Source: Clostridiales bacterium UBA2658 (lineage in GTDB: Bacteria > Bacillota > Clostridia > Oscillospirales > Oscillospiraceae). From it: a stretch of 9,211 bases of DNA. The position numbers were made by a program, and so were the translations under genes. Under the pieces are notes generated by a model. The model was given only the letters and a program-made list of their open reading frames with translations, made no database searches and was not told the DNA's origin. This document shows positions 6,363 through 9,211 of the stretch, one piece after another; position 1 is the first letter of the stretch; each line of letters begins with the position of its first letter. The stretch is from contig DEMY01000028.1 in NCBI GenBank assembly GCA_002359425.1, positions 8,112-17,322 of the forward strand. Direction: 5' to 3'.

Positions 6363-6644
6363 AAGTTAAATCACTAAAACCTGTGAGGAAGAGAAGTAAC
6401 CGGCAAAAGCCACTCCACAGAGAGTCCGCGGTGCTGAAAAGCGGACGTTTGGCGGCTCGGCGAATGGACTTCCGAGGGCGGCCTGAAAGGCAAAAGCCGA
6501 GTAGGTGCCGACGGGAAATTCCCTCCCGTTATCCATCGGGGACGCGCATGATGGTGCGCGAAGCGAGTGGGCGCGAAAGCGTCAATTTGGGTGGTATCGC
6601 AGGAGTTTGCTCTTGTCCCATATGTGGGGCAGGGGCATTTTTTT
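6363..6644 (+). promoter_or_regulatory. T-box riboswitch, specifier UGG (tryptophan)
   Basis: The leader shows the T-box elements in order. GAGGAAGAGAAGTAAC (6385-6400) includes the AGUA half of the specifier-loop motif. CAGAGAG follows at 6418-6424. A distal hairpin TCCGC/GCGGA (6425-6429/6441-6445) has the loop GGTGCTGAAAA. The returning strand has GAA (6462-6464) followed directly by UGG (6465-6467) and A6468; GGAAG (6387-6391) pairs with CTTCC (6469-6473) just below the loop. The middle has AGTAGG (6500-6505) and a hairpin ACGGGA/TCCCGT leading into CCGTTA. The T-box itself is AATTTGGGTGGTATCGCAGG at 6584-6603. The antiterminator pairs 6588-6591 with 6617-6620 and 6599-6605 with 6610-6616, leaving the seven-base bulge UGGUAUC that contacts the tRNA acceptor end. 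Uncharged tRNA should stabilise it and allow readthrough into the transporter genes. The T-box call is firm. The UGG reading is strong but depends on the alignment of the specifier loop. Confidence 0.93.
6608..6644 (+). terminator. T-box regulated terminator
   Basis: A 13-bp stem (6608-6620 with 6625-6637, including three G-U pairs) closes a TATG loop and is followed by seven T bases (6638-6644). Its left arm is the same sequence (6610-6620) that forms the 3' half of the antiterminator, so the two structures exclude each other. Confidence 0.93.
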
Positions 6645-6713
6645 ATACTCTGAAATCGGCTCCCGGCAAGGCCTCCATCACACCCATAAAATAAAATTTT
6701 GGAGGAAACCAAC

Positions 6714-7739
6714 ATGAAAAAGGCAAAGAAATTTACGGTAGTCGTAATCGCAATGTCTCTGGCGCTCGGGCTTGCCGCCTGCGGCAGCAAAACGGCCGCC
6801 TCTCCCTCTGCAAACGCAAGCGCTTCCGGCGGCAAGGTCAAGATCGGCATCTTGCAGTATGCGACCCACGCCAGCCTTGACGACTGCTACACCGGTATTC
6901 TTGAGGGCCTCAAGGCTGAAGGCTATGAGGACGGCAAAAACTGCACCATCAACTATGTGAACGGTCAGGGCGAAGCCGAAACGAACAACCTCGCCGCCGC
7001 AAACTTCGTGACCGAGGGCGACGACATCATCATCGCCATTGCGACCCCGTCCGCCGCCGCTGCCTATGCCGCCGCAAAGGACAAAAGCATTCCGGTCGTC
7101 TTTTCCGCGTGCTCCGACCCAGTAGGCGCGGGCCTTGCCCAGTCACTCGACGCGCCGAACACCGGTGCGACCGGCACCTCGGACAGTCTGGACTTTGACG
7201 GGCAGCTCAAAATGATCCGCGCCTTCCTGCCAAACGCCAAGACCATCGGCGTTCTCTACACGACGAGCGAAGCAAACTCCGTCTCCCAGCTCAAAAAGCT
7301 CAAGGCGCTTGCCCCGAACTACGGCTTTGAGATCGTTGATGTCGGCGTGACAGATGCTTCCGAAGTTGCGACCGGCGCCGCCGCTCTGGTTGGTAAAAAG
7401 GTAGACTGCATCGACAACCTCACGGACAACAACGTCGTCATGAACCTCTCTGTCGTCACGAACGCGACCGACACCGCCGGCATCCCCATCTTCGGCAGCG
7501 AGATTGAACAGGTCGCAGAGTACGGGTGCGTGGCTTCCGAAACGCTCGACTATGTCGCCCTTGGCAAGACCACCGGTCAAATGGCCGCGAAGATTTTGAA
7601 GGGCGCAGATGTCAAAACAATGCCCATCTCCGTCGTTTCCGACTCAAAGCCCGTCTACTCTCTCACAAATATGAAGAAGTTCAACATCGCTCTCCCGTCC
7701 GACTATAGCGCCGCAACGGACGTCGACAGTCAGGGCTGA
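6714..7739 (+). CDS. trpX: ABC transporter substrate-binding lipoprotein, TrpX-like
   Basis: This 341-residue protein starts at ATG 6714, eight bases after GGAGG (6701-6705); a TTG at 6699 overlaps that site and is not the start. The N-terminus has a lysine-rich stretch, a hydrophobic core and a lipobox LAAC with C23 as the lipidated residue. A Ser/Ala-rich linker (24-39) leads to the mature domain from VKIGILQYATHASLDDC. The body fits the ABC_sub_bind family (PF04392, COG2984), a two-lobed periplasmic-binding fold. Family-like blocks are IIIAIATPSAAAAYAA, IPVVFSACSDPVGAGL, NAKTIGVLYTTSEANSVSQL and DYVALGKTTGQMAAKIL. It should sit on the outer face of the membrane and deliver ligand to the permease encoded next. 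The Trp-type T-box upstream and the gene order point to tryptophan. Ligand specificity is inferred, since related proteins may bind other aromatic amino acids. Confidence 0.9.
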   Translation: MKKAKKFTVVVIAMSLALGLAACGSKTAASPSANASASGGKVKIGILQYATHASLDDCYTGILEGLKAEGYEDGKNCTINYVNGQGEAETNNLAAANFVTEGDDIIIAIATPSAAAAYAAAKDKSIPVVFSACSDPVGAGLAQSLDAPNTGATGTSDSLDFDGQLKMIRAFLPNAKTIGVLYTTSEANSVSQLKKLKALAPNYGFEIVDVGVTDASEVATGAAALVGKKVDCIDNLTDNNVVMNLSVVTNATDTAGIPIFGSEIEQVAEYGCVASETLDYVALGKTTGQMAAKILKGADVKTMPISVVSDSKPVYSLTNMKKFNIALPSDYSAATDVDSQG

Positions 7740-7767
7740 GGCAGACCCGAACAGCTCAAATAGCAGT

Positions 7768-7799
7768 CCGCGGAGGCCGGCATGACCGGTCCTCCGCGG
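7768..7799 (+). other. Intercistronic hairpin between substrate-binding and permease genes
   Basis: CCGCGGAGG (7768-7776) pairs perfectly with CCTCCGCGG (7791-7799). An inner CCGG/CCGG (7777-7780/7786-7789) extends the stem, with T7790 bulged. Only a broken T-run (CCCTTTCGTCTT) follows, so termination should be partial at most. Such hairpins can stabilise or partly terminate the upstream message, leaving more binding protein than permease. Confidence 0.7.
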
Positions 7800-7841
7800 C
7801 CCTTTCGTCTTCTGAAACTACGATAAAGCAGGTGTATCATC

Positions 7842-8738
7842 ATGTCAACGGCGCTGAGCCTCATTGAAACCGTCTTTCGGGAAGGCTTCATTTATTCGCT
7901 CATGGCAATGGGCGTTCTCATCACCTATAAAATTCTCGACTTCCCGGACCTCTCTGTGGACGGAACCTTCCCTCTCGGCGCTTGTGTCACGGCGGCGCTC
8001 ATCACCGCCGGGGTCAATCCGTGGCTTGCCTGCCTGATTGCGGCGCTCGCGGGCGCGGCGATGGGCAGCATCACCGGGATCCTCCACGTCAAGCTCGGCA
8101 TCACGGACCTTCTCTCCGGCATTCTGGTCATGACGGCCGCGTGGTCTGTAAACCTCATCATCACGGGCGGCAAGGCGATTTTTCAGTTTTTCAAACTGCC
8201 AACCATCTACAATTCCGGACCTGCCGCCGCGCTGCCGGAACCGCTCTACGCGCACCGGCAGATCCTCGTCGCCTTTCTCATTGCCCTTGTCCTGAAGCTT
8301 TTGCTGGACGCCTATCTCAACACGAAGTCCGGCCTTCTTCTGCGCGCAGATGGGGACAACAGCTGCTTCGTCACAAGCCTTGCCCATGACCCCGGCAGTG
8401 TCAAAATTCTTGGTCTTGCCATTGGCAACGCCTGCACAGCGCTGTCCGGCTCTGTGCTCGCGCAAATTTCCGAAAATGCGGACATCAATGCTGGCAAGGG
8501 AATGGTCGTCATGGCGCTATCCTCCGTCATCATTGGCACCGGCGTTTTCCACAGGATCCGCTTTATGAAGGCCACCACCATGGCCATCTGCGGCGCGATT
8601 TTGTACAAAGCCTGCCTGCAAATTGCGCTCCAGCTCGGTCTGCCCGCAAGTTACCTGAAGCTTCTCATGGCAATTTTGCTGACGCTCGCCATTGTCTCCC
8701 AAAAGATCGGCAAAAAGGGAGGTCTTGAAAATGCCTGA
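7842..8738 (+). CDS. trpY: ABC transporter permease, TrpY-like (BPD_transp_2 family)
   Basis: This 298-residue membrane protein starts at ATG 7842 after AGGTG (7830-7834). It has about eight hydrophobic segments and belongs to the branched-chain amino acid/sugar permease fold (PF02653, COG4120). Hallmarks of this subgroup are LDFPDLSVDGTFPLGA (32-47), VKLGITDLLSGILVMTA, a cytoplasmic loop GLLLRADGDNS facing the ATPase, LGLAIGNACTALSGSVLAQI and GMVVMALSSVIIGTGVF. Its partners are the lipoprotein gene 102 bases upstream and the ATPase gene, which overlaps its last eight bases. The permease would form a homodimeric channel driven by the ATPase. Tryptophan import is inferred from the T-box and the operon pattern. 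The protein itself carries no readable specificity. Confidence 0.92.
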   Translation: MSTALSLIETVFREGFIYSLMAMGVLITYKILDFPDLSVDGTFPLGACVTAALITAGVNPWLACLIAALAGAAMGSITGILHVKLGITDLLSGILVMTAAWSVNLIITGGKAIFQFFKLPTIYNSGPAAALPEPLYAHRQILVAFLIALVLKLLLDAYLNTKSGLLLRADGDNSCFVTSLAHDPGSVKILGLAIGNACTALSGSVLAQISENADINAGKGMVVMALSSVIIGTGVFHRIRFMKATTMAICGAILYKACLQIALQLGLPASYLKLLMAILLTLAIVSQKIGKKGGLENA

Positions 8739-9211
8739 ACCGTCTTTCGTCGAACTGCGGCACATCCGTAAGATCTTTAACGAAGGCTCCGTAAACGAGT
8801 CCCTGCTTTTTGACGACTTCAATTTTTCCGTCGAGCGCGGGCAGTTTCTGGCCATCGTCGGCTCGAACGGCAGCGGCAAGACGACGCTTTTAAATCTCAT
8901 CTGCGGCAGTCTCTCCCCCAGCTCCGGCACCATCTCCGTCGCGGGCCGGGACATTACAAAGATGAAGGAGCACAAGCGCGCCGCTTTCATCGGCCGGGTC
9001 TTTCAGGACCCAGCCGTCGGGGCCTGCGGGAACCTGACCATTCTGGAGAACATGGCGCTTGCCGACAATAAGGGCCGGTCCTACGGGCTGACGCCGGGCG
9101 TCTCCAAAAAGCGCGAGGAATTCTATAAAGACCAGCTCTCGCTTCTACATCTCGGTCTGGAAGACAAGCTCGATATGCCGGTCGGCCTTCTCTCCGGCGG
9201 GCAGCGGCAGG
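8731..9211 (+). CDS. trpZ: ABC transporter ATP-binding protein, TrpZ-like, 3' end missing
   Basis: 160 codons are visible from ATG 8731, and the window ends mid-codon. The start overlaps the permease stop by eight bases and has a strong AGGGAGG (8716-8722) inside the permease gene, a sign of translational coupling. The Walker A motif is GSNGSGKT (44-51), the Q-loop is VFQDP with Q92, and the signature is LSGGQ (154-158). Walker B, the D-loop and the switch His lie beyond the window. The insert GACGNLTILENMALADNKG (97-115) after the Q-loop is typical of the COG1101 group that accompanies this binding protein and permease. It hydrolyses ATP on the cytoplasmic face to power uptake. A normal member would be about 260 residues, so roughly 100 are missing because of the window edge. 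Confidence 0.93.
   Translation, partial: MPEPSFVELRHIRKIFNEGSVNESLLFDDFNFSVERGQFLAIVGSNGSGKTTLLNLICGSLSPSSGTISVAGRDITKMKEHKRAAFIGRVFQDPAVGACGNLTILENMALADNKGRSYGLTPGVSKKREEFYKDQLSLLHLGLEDKLDMPVGLLSGGQRQ

Noticed and set aside
6383..6694. Plus- and minus-strand open frames across the T-box leader
   Set aside because: The region is fully explained by a structured T-box RNA. The translations show no protein features and would span the terminator.

Overview
The window looks like chromosomal DNA from an endospore-forming, fairly GC-rich member of the Clostridia, perhaps Oscillospiraceae-like. The reasons are a CotJC-type coat catalase, a Clostridia-type DUF6323/DUF6179 gene pair, GGAGG-type ribosome binding sites, TTGACA/TATAAT promoters with TGn extensions, and a T-box leader, which is mainly a Firmicutes device. 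No species can be named from the sequence alone.

Layout from left to right. (1) 1-967: the 3' part of a cotJC-like manganese catalase gene, then a small gene whose C-terminal half resembles the GerQ coat-protein domain, closed by a strong terminator that works in both directions. (2) 985-2348, minus strand: a two-gene unit, DUF6323 then DUF6179, with the second ribosome binding site overlapping the stop of the first. Neither family has a known function. (3) 2403-3156, plus strand: a promoter, an EmrE-like SMR multidrug transporter gene and a small XRE-family regulator gene of lower GC. The regulator's stop codon lies inside a perfect 20-bp inverted repeat. (4) 3203-3904, minus strand: a flavodoxin-fold protein with a four-cysteine iron-sulfur motif. 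(5) 4024-6299, plus strand: a promoter, an MFS exporter, an EamA/DMT permease and a terminator. (6) 6329-9211, plus strand: a near-consensus promoter, a T-box riboswitch of about 280 nt with an antiterminator/terminator switch, then a lipoprotein substrate-binding protein, a permease and an ATPase. The ATPase is cut by the window end after its signature motif.

The best-supported regulatory story is the last region. The three transporter genes match the trpXYZ arrangement, which comparative work on T-boxes predicted to import tryptophan. The leader shows AGUA and GAA specifier-loop elements followed directly by UGG, the Trp codon. It also has a canonical seven-base antiterminator bulge and a mutually exclusive terminator. 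Uncharged tRNA-Trp should therefore switch on tryptophan import. The bulge reads UGGU, which would pair with a G73 discriminator only by wobble, and this deserves a check. I see no clearly new system. The least-known parts are the DUF6323/DUF6179 pair, the GerQ-like partner of CotJC, and the XRE gene with its long inverted repeat.
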